Origin: Lacrimispora sphenoides
GTDB lineage: Bacteria > Bacillota > Clostridia > Lachnospirales > Lachnospiraceae
Length of the DNA: 64,000 nt
Assembly: GCF_900105215.1 (NCBI RefSeq)
Contig: NZ_FOIP01000002.1
Coordinates: forward strand, 620,001 to 684,000
Direction: 5' to 3'
The position numbers and the translations under genes are program-made. The notes under the pieces were generated by a model. The model had not been told where the DNA came from and ran no database searches. It saw only the letters and a list, made by a program, of their open reading frames with translations. This document shows positions 7,767-17,343 of the stretch, one piece after another. How positions within the stretch are numbered: position 1 is the stretch's first letter; each line of letters begins with the position of its first letter.

Positions 7767-9755
7767 ATGAGTACAAAATTCAAAGAGCTTTTTGAGCCTG
7801 CATATATCGGGAACGTACAAATAAAAAACAAATTGTCCATGGCACCAATGGGCCCTGTCGGATATGCCGATGCACTGGGAGCTATGAATCAAAGGCTGCA
7901 GGAGTATTATGTGGAACGGGCCAAGGGCGGAATCGGATTGATTATTACTGGAATCTGTAGTGTGGATCTGGAAATTGAAGGTTTGGTCAAACCGGGTCTC
8001 CCATGTCCGACTCAGAATCCACTGGCTTTTATTCATGAAGCGTATCAGATGAATGAAAGAATCCATGCATACGGCACAAAGATTTTTCTTCAGCTTACCG
8101 GAGGTCTTGGGAGAAGTGCGCTGCCCGGATTTGCTACCAAGTTTATCGCGCCGTCAGAGAATGAAAACAGATTTGATCCCCGAATCAAGCACCGGGAAAT
8201 GACGATAGAAGAAATCAAGAACTTGATTCAGAAATTCGTCATGTCCGCAGCGGTTGCGAAAAAAGCTGGCTTTGACGGCGTAGAGATCCATGCGGTTCAT
8301 GAAGGGTATCTCCTGGATCAGTTTGCCATCGCCCTTTTCAACCGCAGAACGGACGAATATGGCGGCTCGTTGGAAAACCGGCTGAGGGTTGCAACGGATA
8401 TTGTGAAAGGTATCAAAGCAGCCTGCGGACCTGACTTCCCTGTCAGCCTTCGCTACAGTCTGAAAAGCTGCATGAAGGGAATCCGCCGCGGCGGTTTGCC
8501 GGGAGAAAATTATGAAGAAGCTGGTAAGGATATCGAAGAAGGAATCGAAGCTGCTAAAATTCTGGTGGCAGCAGGCTATGACGCATTGAACGTGGATGCG
8601 GGAACCTATGATTCCTGGTATTGGAATCATCCGCCGATGTATTTTGAAGATGGAATGTACCGTGAATTCGGCAGACTTGTAAAGCAGAACGTAGATGTCC
8701 CTGTTATTTTGGCCGGAAGAATGGAAAATCCGGAGATGGCAATAGAAGCCCTCGGCGATTCCTGCGATATCATCGGACTTGGAAGACAGCTTTTGACTGA
8801 TCCGTATTATCCGGAAAAGGTTAGAACGGGAAGGCTAGATGAAATCAGACCGTGCCTCGGCTGCCATGAAGGCTGCCTGGGCAGAATTTCAAACGCCCCT
8901 GTGAGCTGTGCCGTGAATCCGGCCTGCGGCAGAGAAAAAATTTACGGACTCGTACCGGCCAATAAGAAGAAGCATGTTCTTGTTATTGGAGGCGGAATAG
9001 CAGGAATGGAAGCAGCAAGAGTGCTGGCCGAAAGGGGACACCGCGTTACTCTATGTGAAAAGAGCGGAAGCCTTGGAGGAAATTTGATTCCGGGAAGTGT
9101 TCCTCATTTCAAACGCTATGACAGAGCCCTTGTTAAGTGGTATCAGAGACAGCTTGAGCTTCTGAATGTGGAAGTCAAGATGAACTGTGAGATCACTGCA
9201 GATAATATCTCCAATTTCAAGCCGGATGAAATCATTACGGCAACCGGTTCGAAGCCGATTCAGAGCAAGTTTGGATCGGAGACTTTTGCGACTACCGCAG
9301 ATGATATCCTTCTTGGAAAAGCAGAGGCAGGAAAAAATGTCGTTGTGATCGGCGGTGGATTGGTTGGATGCGAAACAGCTCTATGGCTTGCACAGAACGG
9401 TTCCAAGGTTACAGTTGTCGAAATGCTGAAAGACATTCTGGGCGGTCACGGTGCGCTTCCGCATATGAATCACGATATGCTTGTGGATCTGCTGGCATTC
9501 CATGAGGTGGACGTCTTTACAAGCAGTACTGTGAAGAGTATAGAGGGGGGTAAGGTGACTGCAGAAACCCCGGAAGGAGAACGTTCATTCCCGGTGGATA
9601 CGGTTATTTCAGCCATCGGCTACCGTGAAAATCATTCACTTTATGATGAACTGAAGGATTTGGATATACCTGTCCACAATATTGGAGATTCCCAGAAGGT
9701 ACATAATATTATGTATTCCATCTGGAATTCATACGAGCTTGCCAGAGAACTGTAA
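7767..9755 (+). CDS. Old-yellow-enzyme family Fe-S flavoprotein (2-enoate/2,4-dienoyl reductase type)
   Basis: Multidomain NAD(P)H-dependent reductase of 662 aa, usual for the FMN + [4Fe-4S] + FAD architecture. Residues 1-350: TIM barrel with HAVHEGYLLDQF and RTDEYGGSLENRLR. Cluster cysteines C363, C366, C370 and C381 (RPCLGCHEGCLGR, then SCAVNP). Dinucleotide folds at about residue 408 (VIGGGIAGMEAARVLAERG) and 528 (VIGGGLVGCETALWLAQNG). Electrons would pass NAD(P)H, FAD, cluster, FMN, then to a C=C. Next to a dehydratase, reduction of the dehydration product is plausible. Relatives include bile-acid and flavonoid reductases, so the substrate is open. Ends in a terminator. Confidence 0.9.
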   Translation: MSTKFKELFEPAYIGNVQIKNKLSMAPMGPVGYADALGAMNQRLQEYYVERAKGGIGLIITGICSVDLEIEGLVKPGLPCPTQNPLAFIHEAYQMNERIHAYGTKIFLQLTGGLGRSALPGFATKFIAPSENENRFDPRIKHREMTIEEIKNLIQKFVMSAAVAKKAGFDGVEIHAVHEGYLLDQFAIALFNRRTDEYGGSLENRLRVATDIVKGIKAACGPDFPVSLRYSLKSCMKGIRRGGLPGENYEEAGKDIEEGIEAAKILVAAGYDALNVDAGTYDSWYWNHPPMYFEDGMYREFGRLVKQNVDVPVILAGRMENPEMAIEALGDSCDIIGLGRQLLTDPYYPEKVRTGRLDEIRPCLGCHEGCLGRISNAPVSCAVNPACGREKIYGLVPANKKKHVLVIGGGIAGMEAARVLAERGHRVTLCEKSGSLGGNLIPGSVPHFKRYDRALVKWYQRQLELLNVEVKMNCEITADNISNFKPDEIITATGSKPIQSKFGSETFATTADDILLGKAEAGKNVVVIGGGLVGCETALWLAQNGSKVTVVEMLKDILGGHGALPHMNHDMLVDLLAFHEVDVFTSSTVKSIEGGKVTAETPEGERSFPVDTVISAIGYRENHSLYDELKDLDIPVHNIGDSQKVHNIMYSIWNSYELAREL

Positions 9756-9792
9756 CTCTATAAATATTTCGTAAATAGAATAAATTTTATGC

Positions 9793-9833
9793 AGCGCCTT
9801 TTGATTTCAACGGAAATCAGAAGGCGCTTTTTT
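9793..9833 (+). terminator. Terminator of the AcnX operon
   Basis: Perfect 15-bp stem (AGCGCCTTTTGATTT / AAATCAGAAGGCGCT), 6-base loop and T6 run: a strong intrinsic terminator separating this operon from eut. Confidence 0.92.
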
Positions 9834-9972
9834 CTGCATTTTAAGTTGACTATAGTGAAATAAAAATAAAAAAATTATAAGAGACTAGAATTTGTTAATA
9901 AAGTACATAATATGGCAATAAAAGCAAAGAATATAATGTGTGTTGTGCTTTCACTATGAAATGAGGGGCTAT

Positions 9973-10317
9973 ATGAATGTATTAGAAAGAAAGATATTTG
10001 AATCGGTACCAGGTAAACAAGTGACATTAGCACATATTATTGCAAATCCCGATGATCGAATCTTTGAGAAATTAGGCTTGAATGAAGAAAAGTATCATGC
10101 AATTGGTATTTTAACCATAACCCCACCAGAGGTTGCAATCATCGCTGTAGATATAGCTAAAAAGACTGCACCTATTAAAATAGGATTTGTTGATAGGTTC
10201 AGTGGGTCTGTATTTATCCTGGGGGATGTGGCAGCTGTACAATCTGCTATAGAACAGGTTGTTATTTATTTAAGCGAATTTATGCAGTTTTCTGTCCCCA
10301 AAGTAACAAGAACATAA
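9973..10317 (+). CDS. eutS: EutS-type circularly permuted BMC shell protein, copy 1
   Basis: Hexameric shell tile of the ethanolamine microcompartment. 114 aa. Matches EutS closely: ESVPGKQVTLAHIIANP, IGILTITPPEVAIIAVDIA, IGFVDRFSGSVFILGDV. The ATG at 9973 follows GAGGGG and gives normal EutS length; the upstream ATG at 9940 would add 11 residues. First gene of the eut operon, 155 bases after the AcnX terminator. A second eutS is at 12541. The leader (9834-9972) is A+T rich; I see TATAAT at 9932 but no good -35, no convincing cobalamin riboswitch and no clear EutV dual hairpin. Confidence 0.93.
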   Translation: MNVLERKIFESVPGKQVTLAHIIANPDDRIFEKLGLNEEKYHAIGILTITPPEVAIIAVDIAKKTAPIKIGFVDRFSGSVFILGDVAAVQSAIEQVVIYLSEFMQFSVPKVTRT

Positions 10318-10333
10318 TAGGTAGGTATAGAAA

Positions 10334-10771
10334 ATGAAGAAAATTATGTTAATTGGATCAGTTGGAAGTGGGAAAACCACCCTTTGCCAAAGGATTCAAG
10401 GAGAGATGATTAAATATAAAAAGACACAAGCAGTTGAGTTCTATTCTCAGATGATTGACACACCAGGCGAGTTTGTTTTGCATAGAAGATTCTATAGTGC
10501 GTTACAAATGATGGCTGCTAGTTCAGATATCATTGGATTCATCTGTAGCGTGACAGAACTTAGCCAGACATTTTCGCCCTATTTTGCACAAAACTTTACA
10601 AAACCATGTATAGGAATAATTACAAAGATAGATCTAGCATCAAACGAAGAGGCTATTATAAACGCTGAGAAAAGATTAGAGTTAGCTGGTGTTGAGAAAA
10701 TTTTTCGTCTCTCTGCTGTTGAAGATAAAGGAGTAGCAGAGTTGATAGCCTATCTTTCTAAGGAGGAATAA
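10334..10771 (+). CDS. eutP: EutP/PduV-like P-loop GTPase
   Basis: Small Ras-like NTPase of the ethanolamine operon, proposed in the family to act in microcompartment assembly or as acetate kinase in some species. 145 aa. Walker A GSVGSGKTT at residues 8-16, a G3-like MIDTPGEF, and the base-specificity motif TKIDLA near residue 97. 16 bases after eutS1 and 4 bases before the adenosyltransferase gene. Role here inferred from operon membership. Confidence 0.9.
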   Translation: MKKIMLIGSVGSGKTTLCQRIQGEMIKYKKTQAVEFYSQMIDTPGEFVLHRRFYSALQMMAASSDIIGFICSVTELSQTFSPYFAQNFTKPCIGIITKIDLASNEEAIINAEKRLELAGVEKIFRLSAVEDKGVAELIAYLSKEE

Positions 10772-10775
10772 TAAA

Positions 10776-11354
10776 TTGCAAATTTATACTAGGACAGGTG
10801 ATAAAGGATACACTAGGATAATCGGTGGCATGCAATTAGCAAAAGATAGTGAACGTATTAACGCATATGGAACAATTGACGAATTAAATAGTTTTGTAGG
10901 TTATGCTATTACACTTATAAAAAACAATGATTCTTTGAAAAAGGAATTAGCACAGATCCAGCAGTGTTTGTTTGATTGTGGAAATGATTTAGCAACGCCG
11001 AATGGAAAAGGAACATACCGAGTTACATCTGCTTTAACAAAGTGGATTGAAACGTGTATTGATGCACATGTAGATATTCCTCCAGAAGTGGAGTCTTTTA
11101 TTTTGCCAGGTGGCTCTCAAGCAGCAAGTATTTTGCATATTTGCAGAACCATTGCCAGGAGGGCAGAAAGAGAAATAGTAACATTCCAATGGACGAATGA
11201 TATGAATGAAGAAGTTTTGATATTTGTTAATCGCTTATCAGATTACTTTTTTTCCGTAGCACGTGTTGCGAATGTAAATGAAGGCATAGAAGATGTGCTT
11301 TATGAAAGAAGTGGAAAGGTATTCCATATAGATTTGAAAAAAGAAGATTTATAA
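10776..11354 (+). CDS. PduO-type ATP:cob(I)alamin adenosyltransferase
   Basis: Makes adenosylcobalamin, the cofactor of ethanolamine ammonia-lyase. 192 aa. The ATP-binding N-terminus IYTRTGDKGYTRIIGG, the conserved INAYGTIDELNSFVG, and the later RTIARRAEREIV and FVNRLSDYFFSVAR segments are diagnostic. It starts at TTG (10776) after AAGGAGGAATAA; no ATG is available nearby, so the low-efficiency start seems real. A second, EutT-like candidate enzyme is at 19809, so this operon carries two. Confidence 0.92.
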   Translation: MQIYTRTGDKGYTRIIGGMQLAKDSERINAYGTIDELNSFVGYAITLIKNNDSLKKELAQIQQCLFDCGNDLATPNGKGTYRVTSALTKWIETCIDAHVDIPPEVESFILPGGSQAASILHICRTIARRAEREIVTFQWTNDMNEEVLIFVNRLSDYFFSVARVANVNEGIEDVLYERSGKVFHIDLKKEDL

Positions 11355-11376
11355 AATTAGAAAGGAGGAGTATGCT

Positions 11377-12516
11377 ATGCAAGAAATAAGATTTGGAACA
11401 ACATTGTACGTTGGTGAAGATAGCTTGAAACGATTGTCAGATTTTAAGAATGAAAAGATTTTGATAGTAACAGATTCTTTTATTGCTTCATCAGAGTTAC
11501 TTTCACATATTAAAAGTTATATTGATAGCAGCACTGAAACAATGGTGTTTTCTGAAGTTATTCCAGATCCCCCAATTGATAACATTGTTGCCGGGTTAGA
11601 ATCCAGCAAAGGTTTTTCAGCCACGATTTTATTAGCAATAGGCGGTGGCTCTGCGATTGATGCAGCAAAAGCTATGCTCTATTTTGGCAAATTGACGGAT
11701 AGATTTCGTGGGATACGATTTGTCACGATCCCTACAACAAGTGGAACAGGTTCAGAGGTTACGAATTTTTCGATTATCACTGACGCTGAAAAGGGAACAA
11801 AATATCCTTTGGTTACGGATCAAATATTGCCAGATGAGGCTATTTTAGATTCTGGTCTTGTTGCAGGTTTACCACCAAAGCAAACTGCTGATACGGGTAT
11901 TGATGTTCTTACTCACGCGATAGAAGCTTATGTTTCTACTAAAGCCAATGATATCTCTGATGCCTTAAGTGAAAAAGCCATATGCTATGTATTCACTTAT
12001 TTAGAGAGAGCTTATAAAGATGGAAATGATAAAGTAGCACGTGAAAAAATGCATATAGCATCAACAATGGCAGGAATGGCTTTTAATATAGCATCACTTG
12101 GGTTAAACCATGGCATAGCACATGCAGCAGGAGCACGTTGGCATATTCCACATGGAAGAATAAATGGTATCTTATTGCCAAATATTATTCGTTATAATGC
12201 AGGAATTATTGAAGGAAACTACAGTAAAAATACTACCCCTGTTGCAAGTCGTTATTCTAAAATAGCTAAATTCTTAGGATTAAATGCTGGAAATCCACAA
12301 ATGGGTGTACGAAGTTTAGTTAACGCAATCCTTGCACTTGAAAAGGCACTTTCAATTCCAAAGAGTCTTTCTGAATGGGGGGTGAACAAGGATCAATTTG
12401 AATCAGATAAAAATGTAATAGCAGAAGCTGCTCTTGCAGATCGTTGTACAGCAACAAACCCTATCGTTCCAACGAAAGAGGATATAATTAGCGTTCTAGG
12501 GAAATCATTTATATAA
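11377..12516 (+). CDS. eutG: EutG-like iron-containing alcohol dehydrogenase
   Basis: Reduces acetaldehyde to ethanol, regenerating NAD+ for EutE inside the compartment. 379 aa class III ADH. NAD site GGGSAIDAAKAM (about residues 89-100), TSGTGSEVT, and metal ligands in DTGIDVLTHAIEAY and GIAHAAGARWHIPHGRINGI. AAAGGAGG lies 8 bases before ATG. Located after the adenosyltransferase gene and before eutS2, an early position unlike the enteric eut order. Confidence 0.92.
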   Translation: MQEIRFGTTLYVGEDSLKRLSDFKNEKILIVTDSFIASSELLSHIKSYIDSSTETMVFSEVIPDPPIDNIVAGLESSKGFSATILLAIGGGSAIDAAKAMLYFGKLTDRFRGIRFVTIPTTSGTGSEVTNFSIITDAEKGTKYPLVTDQILPDEAILDSGLVAGLPPKQTADTGIDVLTHAIEAYVSTKANDISDALSEKAICYVFTYLERAYKDGNDKVAREKMHIASTMAGMAFNIASLGLNHGIAHAAGARWHIPHGRINGILLPNIIRYNAGIIEGNYSKNTTPVASRYSKIAKFLGLNAGNPQMGVRSLVNAILALEKALSIPKSLSEWGVNKDQFESDKNVIAEAALADRCTATNPIVPTKEDIISVLGKSFI

Positions 12517-12540
12517 ATTATGATTAAATGAGGTGATTAC

Positions 12541-12885
12541 TTGGCTGTAAATGAGAGAATTATACAGGAATATGTTCCTGGTAAACAAATCACCGTTGCA
12601 CATGTTATTGCAAAACCTGATACAGAATTATATCAAAAGATTGGGATAGCACAATCTGGAAATGAAGCAGTCGGTATTTTAACGATAACACCAAGTGAAG
12701 CAGCGATTATCGTTGTTGATATAGCAACAAAAGCCGCTGAAGTTGAAATTGGTTTTGTTGACAGGTTTTCAGGTGCAGTGGTTATCATTGGGGATGTTTC
12801 CTCGGTTAAGATTGCTTTAGAAAACATTTTAAAAACCATGGAAAGTCTTTTAGATTTTACAGTTGTACCTTTATCTAGCACTTAA
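12541..12885 (+). CDS. eutS: EutS-type shell protein, copy 2
   Basis: Second circularly permuted BMC shell tile. 114 aa, closer in wording to enteric EutS than copy 1: NERIIQEYVPGKQITVAHVI, VGILTITPSEAAIIVVDIA, IGFVDRFSGAVVIIGDV. It starts at TTG after AGGTGATTAC. The two copies share the GFVDRFSG core but differ widely at both ends, so they are old paralogs. Mixed hexamers or distinct facets are possible. Confidence 0.92.
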   Translation: MAVNERIIQEYVPGKQITVAHVIAKPDTELYQKIGIAQSGNEAVGILTITPSEAAIIVVDIATKAAEVEIGFVDRFSGAVVIIGDVSSVKIALENILKTMESLLDFTVVPLSST

Positions 12886-12913
12886 TGAAACATATTCAAA
12901 GGGAGTAGATAAG

Positions 12914-14344
12914 ATGACTGAAACGTTATTAAGCGTTGGTATCGATATTGGAACATCAACAACACAATTAATTTTATCAGAGCTTTCAATTGAAAATATA
13001 GCATCAGTTTTTACAATTCCAAGGGTTTCCATTAAGGATAAAAAGGTGATATTTAAGAGTGATATTATCTTTACTCCTATATTAGAAAACAATCTAATTG
13101 ATTCCGATGGTATAAAGGCATTTGTAGAGCAGCAATACAAAAAAGCAGGTATTACAAAAGCAGATATTCAGACCGGGGCTGTCATTATAACTGGGGAAAC
13201 AGTTCGAAAGGAGAATTCCCAGGCAGTTGCTAAAGCTTTAAGTGGTTTTGCTGGAGATTTTGTTGTGGCAACGGCTGGTCCTGATTTAGAGAGTATTATC
13301 GCTGGTAAAGGGGCAGGGACTTATTCCTATTCAGAAAGCCAATACACAACGGCGGTAAACTTTGATATAGGAGGGGGGACAACAAATCTAGTAGTATTTA
13401 ACGATGGAGATGTTGAGGATACGGCTTGCTTTGATATTGGAGGCCGCTTGATAAAGGTGGACACAAATGAAATCATTCGTTATATTTCACCCAAAGTGAA
13501 GGAGATCATTCAAAGAGAAGCTTTAGATATTCACCTAGATGAAAAGATAAATCTTAAGGAATTAGATAAACTCTTAGATATATTTGTACAAGTACTGGAA
13601 AATAGCATTGGATTAGGGAATAAGAGTCCTTATTTTGACTTGTTGATAACCAACAAAGCATTGAACACAAAGCTTCAAATGAAATGTATTTCATTTTCGG
13701 GTGGCGTAGCAGATGGTATTACAAAAGAAAATTTACAAAATCCATTTAAATATGGTGATATTGGACTTTTGTTAGGTAAGAAAATAAGTGGTTCCCTCCT
13801 TATGACTGCCCTTAAGTTGATTCCAACTGTAGAAACTATTCGTGCAACTGTAGTAGGAGCAGGATCGCACACCACTGATGTTTCTGGAAGTACAATCACC
13901 TATAAAGAGGAAATACTTCCACTTAAGAATATCCCTATCTTACAATTATCGAAAGATGATGAAAGTGCCAATAATAGTGGGAATTTAGGGAATATTATTG
14001 AAGAAAAAGTAAAATGGTTTATGGTGGATGGAGAAGTACAAACGATTGGTTTAGGGATAGAAGGTGCACATAGCCCTTCCTTCCAGTTTATTCAAGGCCT
14101 GGCTAAAGAAATGATAAAAGGTTTAGATTTGTTGATTAAGGAGAAATTGCCACTTGTTATTATAGTAAAAGAAGACATGGCTAAGGCATTAGGACATAGC
14201 CTTTATGCACATCTTCCAAAGGATTATCCTTTTGTATGCATTGATAGTGTTCATGTACGAAATGGAGATTATATCGATATCGGAATGCCGATTGCAGAAG
14301 GCTCTGTTTTACCAGTAATCGTAAAGACATTAGTATTTAATTAA
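12914..14344 (+). CDS. eutA: EutA, reactivating factor of ethanolamine ammonia-lyase
   Basis: Hsp70-like ATPase (ASKHA fold) that exchanges damaged cobalamin out of EutBC. 476 aa from ATG 12914, which follows GGGAG at proper spacing; the longer frame overlapping eutS2 lacks a site. Phosphate loops SVGIDIGTSTTQLILSE near residue 10 and NFDIGGGTTNLVVFNDG near 150, then VVGAGSHTTDVSGST near 315 are visible. Immediately upstream of eutBC, as in other eut operons. Confidence 0.92.
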   Translation: MTETLLSVGIDIGTSTTQLILSELSIENIASVFTIPRVSIKDKKVIFKSDIIFTPILENNLIDSDGIKAFVEQQYKKAGITKADIQTGAVIITGETVRKENSQAVAKALSGFAGDFVVATAGPDLESIIAGKGAGTYSYSESQYTTAVNFDIGGGTTNLVVFNDGDVEDTACFDIGGRLIKVDTNEIIRYISPKVKEIIQREALDIHLDEKINLKELDKLLDIFVQVLENSIGLGNKSPYFDLLITNKALNTKLQMKCISFSGGVADGITKENLQNPFKYGDIGLLLGKKISGSLLMTALKLIPTVETIRATVVGAGSHTTDVSGSTITYKEEILPLKNIPILQLSKDDESANNSGNLGNIIEEKVKWFMVDGEVQTIGLGIEGAHSPSFQFIQGLAKEMIKGLDLLIKEKLPLVIIVKEDMAKALGHSLYAHLPKDYPFVCIDSVHVRNGDYIDIGMPIAEGSVLPVIVKTLVFN

Positions 14345-14363
14345 TGATAAAAGGAGTTGCACA

Positions 14364-15743
14364 ATGATTTTAAAAACAAAACTTTTTGGCAAAACCTATC
14401 AATTTTCATCTGTAATGGAAGTTATGGGGAAGGCAAATGAAGAAAAATCGGGGGATAAATTAGCTGGAGTTGCAGCAGGCAGCGCGGAAGAAAGAGTCGC
14501 AGCTAAAGTTGTCTTATCACATTTAACGCTTTCAGATTTATTTAACAACCCTGCTGTGCCATATGAAAAGGATGAGGTAACACGCATTATTATTGATCAT
14601 GTGAATCTTAGAACTTATGAAAAGATTAAAAATTGGACAGTGGCTGAATTAAGAGAATGGATTTTAGATTGCAATACGACAAACTATGACATTCATCGTA
14701 TATCAAATGGTTTAACTTCTGAAATGGTTGCAGCAGTTGCTAAAATTATGTCCAACCTGGATTTGATAGTAGGTGCTCAGAAAATCATAGTAACTAAGAC
14801 TGCAAATACGACAATTGGTATCCCTGGAACTTTTTCAACCCGTCTGCAGCCAAATCATACGACTGACAATGTGGATGGTATCATGGCTTCCGTTATGGAA
14901 GGTCTATCTATGGGATCTGGTGATGCAGTCATAGGTCTAAACCCAGTAGACGACACAACAGAAAGTGTAAAGCGTATTCTTCATAAATTCAATGATTTTA
15001 TTAACGAGTGGGAAATACCAACACAACATGTTGTTTTAGCTCACGTAGCGACTCAGATGGAAGCAATGGAACAAGGAGCACCAACAGGATTGGTATTCCA
15101 ATCGATTGCAGGATCTGAAAAAGGAAATACAGCTTTTGGAATTACGGCAAAGATGCTTTCAGAAGCAAAGGACATGGCTTTGAAGCTAGGTACGGCAGTT
15201 GGTCCGAATGTTATGTACTTTGAGACAGGACAAGGTTCTGAGCTTTCATCTGATGCTCATAATGGTGTAGATCAGCTGACGATGGAAGCCAGATGTTATG
15301 GATTTGCAAAGTATTTTGATCCATTCCTTGTTAATACAGTTGTTGGATTTATTGGACCAGAGTATTTGTATGACTCCAAGCAGGTGATCCGTGCAGGTCT
15401 GGAGGATCATTTTATGGGTAAATTAACTGGTATTTCTATGGGGTGCGATGTTTGTTACACGAACCATATGAAGGCAGATCAAAATGATGCTGAGAACTTA
15501 ACAGTTTTACTTGCAACAGCTGGTGTAAACTTTATTATGTCTATTCCAAATGGTGATGATATTATGTTGAATTATCAAACCACAGGGTACCAAGAAGGTG
15601 CTTCCATTAGAGAATTATTAAACAAACGAACAATAAAAGAATTTGACCAATGGTTAGAAAAAATGGGGTTCAGCGATAATGGACATTTAACTTCTAAAGC
15701 TGGCGATGCATCTGTATTTTTGAAGCAGAGGAGGGATAACTAA
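14364..15743 (+). CDS. eutB: Ethanolamine ammonia-lyase large subunit
   Basis: Catalytic TIM-barrel subunit that converts ethanolamine to acetaldehyde and ammonia with adenosylcobalamin. 459 aa against about 453 in enterics. Conserved pieces: [73 protein letters not shown] and [20 protein letters not shown]. Its TAA overlaps the ATG of eutC by one base (TAATG), which supports coupled translation of this subunit pair. Confidence 0.97.
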   Translation: MILKTKLFGKTYQFSSVMEVMGKANEEKSGDKLAGVAAGSAEERVAAKVVLSHLTLSDLFNNPAVPYEKDEVTRIIIDHVNLRTYEKIKNWTVAELREWILDCNTTNYDIHRISNGLTSEMVAAVAKIMSNLDLIVGAQKIIVTKTANTTIGIPGTFSTRLQPNHTTDNVDGIMASVMEGLSMGSGDAVIGLNPVDDTTESVKRILHKFNDFINEWEIPTQHVVLAHVATQMEAMEQGAPTGLVFQSIAGSEKGNTAFGITAKMLSEAKDMALKLGTAVGPNVMYFETGQGSELSSDAHNGVDQLTMEARCYGFAKYFDPFLVNTVVGFIGPEYLYDSKQVIRAGLEDHFMGKLTGISMGCDVCYTNHMKADQNDAENLTVLLATAGVNFIMSIPNGDDIMLNYQTTGYQEGASIRELLNKRTIKEFDQWLEKMGFSDNGHLTSKAGDASVFLKQRRDN

Positions 15744-16648
15744 TGGACGAATTAAACTTAAAAGAAATGATTAAATCGATTTTAAATGAAATGGTAAATG
15801 AAGTGCCGCCAGTTACAAATGGTCCATCAAAAGAGGCAACTGTAAGCACCAAGCAATCTGCAAAGTCCTGTGTAGTGGAAGAGGGATTTATACCAGATAT
15901 TACAGAAGTAGACATACGCAAGCAATTTTTAGTTCCAAATGCAGCAGATAAAGAGGGTTATTTAAAAATGAAATCCTATACACCAGCTCGCCTGGGATTG
16001 TGGAGGACAGGTACAAGATATTTAACGGAGCCTAGTCTTCGATTCCGTGCTGACCATGCTGCTGCCCAAGATGCTGTATTCTCCTATGTGAATGAAGATC
16101 TAATTAAAGAGATGGGATTTGTAGAGGTTGCTACAGAATGCAAGGATAAAGACGAATATGTTACTCGTCCGGACTTGGGCCGTAAGTTTTCAAATGAAGC
16201 AATAAATACAATAAAAAATGCGGTGAAACCAAATCAGAAAGTTCAAGTTATCGTTGGTGATGGTTTAAGTTCAGCAGCAATAGAGGCAAATATCAGAGAT
16301 GTTTTACCTTCTTTACAACAAGGACTCAAGATGTTTGGACTTGACTTTGGACAGGTTGTTTTTATAAAACATTGCCGCGTCCCAGCTATGGATCCAATTG
16401 GTGAAGCAACAGGAGCTGAAGTCGTCTGTCTTTTTATTGGAGAAAGACCAGGTCTTGTTACTGCAGAATCTATGAGTGCGTATATCGCATATAAACCAAC
16501 CGTTGGTATGCCAGAAGCAAGAAGGACAGTCGTTTCCAATATTCACAGACAAGGAACCCCGGCAGTTGAAGCTGGAGCATATATTGCTGAAATTATCAAG
16601 AGAATGTTAGATAAAAAAGTGTCTGGGCTAGATTTGAAAGAAAAATAA
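15743..16648 (+). CDS. eutC: Ethanolamine ammonia-lyase small subunit with encapsulation peptide
   Basis: Small subunit that binds the cobalamin with EutB. 301 aa. The first ~18 residues ([17 protein letters not shown]) form an amphipathic helix typical of peptides that direct cargo into the shell; a variable linker to about residue 50 follows. Core motifs: [40 protein letters not shown], and [20 protein letters not shown]. The C-terminal part ends in [14 protein letters not shown]. 30 bases before eutL. Confidence 0.96.
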   Translation: MDELNLKEMIKSILNEMVNEVPPVTNGPSKEATVSTKQSAKSCVVEEGFIPDITEVDIRKQFLVPNAADKEGYLKMKSYTPARLGLWRTGTRYLTEPSLRFRADHAAAQDAVFSYVNEDLIKEMGFVEVATECKDKDEYVTRPDLGRKFSNEAINTIKNAVKPNQKVQVIVGDGLSSAAIEANIRDVLPSLQQGLKMFGLDFGQVVFIKHCRVPAMDPIGEATGAEVVCLFIGERPGLVTAESMSAYIAYKPTVGMPEARRTVVSNIHRQGTPAVEAGAYIAEIIKRMLDKKVSGLDLKEK

Positions 16649-16678
16649 AAACCGTTTGATTTAAAAGGAGGTTTCCTA

Positions 16679-17332
16679 ATGAAAAACGAACGATTAGGTG
16701 CAAATGTTCTAAGCGTAAAAATCATTCCCAATGTTGATGATGGATTGGCAAAGGAATTAAAATTAGCATCAAATCAAAAAAGTCTAGGAATTATTACTTC
16801 TGATTCTGATGATGTAACCTATGTGGCATTAGATGAAGCAACGAAGGCATCTGATGTAGCAGTTGTATATGCAAGAAGTATGTATGCCGGAGCAGCGAAT
16901 GCTTCTACAAAATTAGCAGGAGAAGTTATCGGTATTTTAGCTGGTCCAAGTCCGGCAGAGGTACGAAGTGGCCTGGATCGTGCGATTGAGGTAATAAATA
17001 ACGAAGCTAGCTTTTATAGTGCTAATGATGATAACTCAATCATTTATTTTGCCCATTGTGTATCGAGAACTGGCTCTTATCTTTCGAAAGGAGCTAATGT
17101 GACAGAAGGAGAAGCCATTGCTTATTTAATAGCACCACCGCTTGAAGCAATGGTGGCTATCGATTCGGCTTTGAAAGCTGCTGATGTAAAAATGAGTGTA
17201 TTTTATGGGCCGCCATCTGAAACAAACTTTGCAGGAGCATTACTAACAGGGTCTCAATCTGCTTGTAGATCAGCATGTGAATCATTTGCTAAAGCTGTAG
17301 AAGCTGTTGCTGACAACCCAACTAGTTACTAG
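16679..17332 (+). CDS. eutL: EutL tandem-domain BMC trimer shell protein
   Basis: Pseudohexameric trimer with two BMC domains whose gated pore is thought to pass large cofactors. 217 aa, matching EutL (219). Features: VKIIPNVDDGLAKEL, DEATKASDVAVVYARSMYAG, IIYFAHCVSRTGSYLS, LIAPPLEAMVAIDSALKAAD, and the C-terminal TGSQSACRSACESF. Strong AAAGGAGG site. Directly follows eutC, as in many Firmicutes loci. Confidence 0.95.
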   Translation: MKNERLGANVLSVKIIPNVDDGLAKELKLASNQKSLGIITSDSDDVTYVALDEATKASDVAVVYARSMYAGAANASTKLAGEVIGILAGPSPAEVRSGLDRAIEVINNEASFYSANDDNSIIYFAHCVSRTGSYLSKGANVTEGEAIAYLIAPPLEAMVAIDSALKAADVKMSVFYGPPSETNFAGALLTGSQSACRSACESFAKAVEAVADNPTSY

Positions 17333-17343
17333 GCGGCATTCAT

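Noticed and set aside
8154..8630. 158-codon minus-strand frame within the OYE gene
   Set aside because: Lies opposite a clear TIM-barrel coding sequence and has no start signal.
9834..9972. Possible cobalamin riboswitch or EutV site in the eut leader
   Set aside because: Short, A+T rich, and none of the conserved B12-box or dual-hairpin features seen by eye; a model search would be needed.
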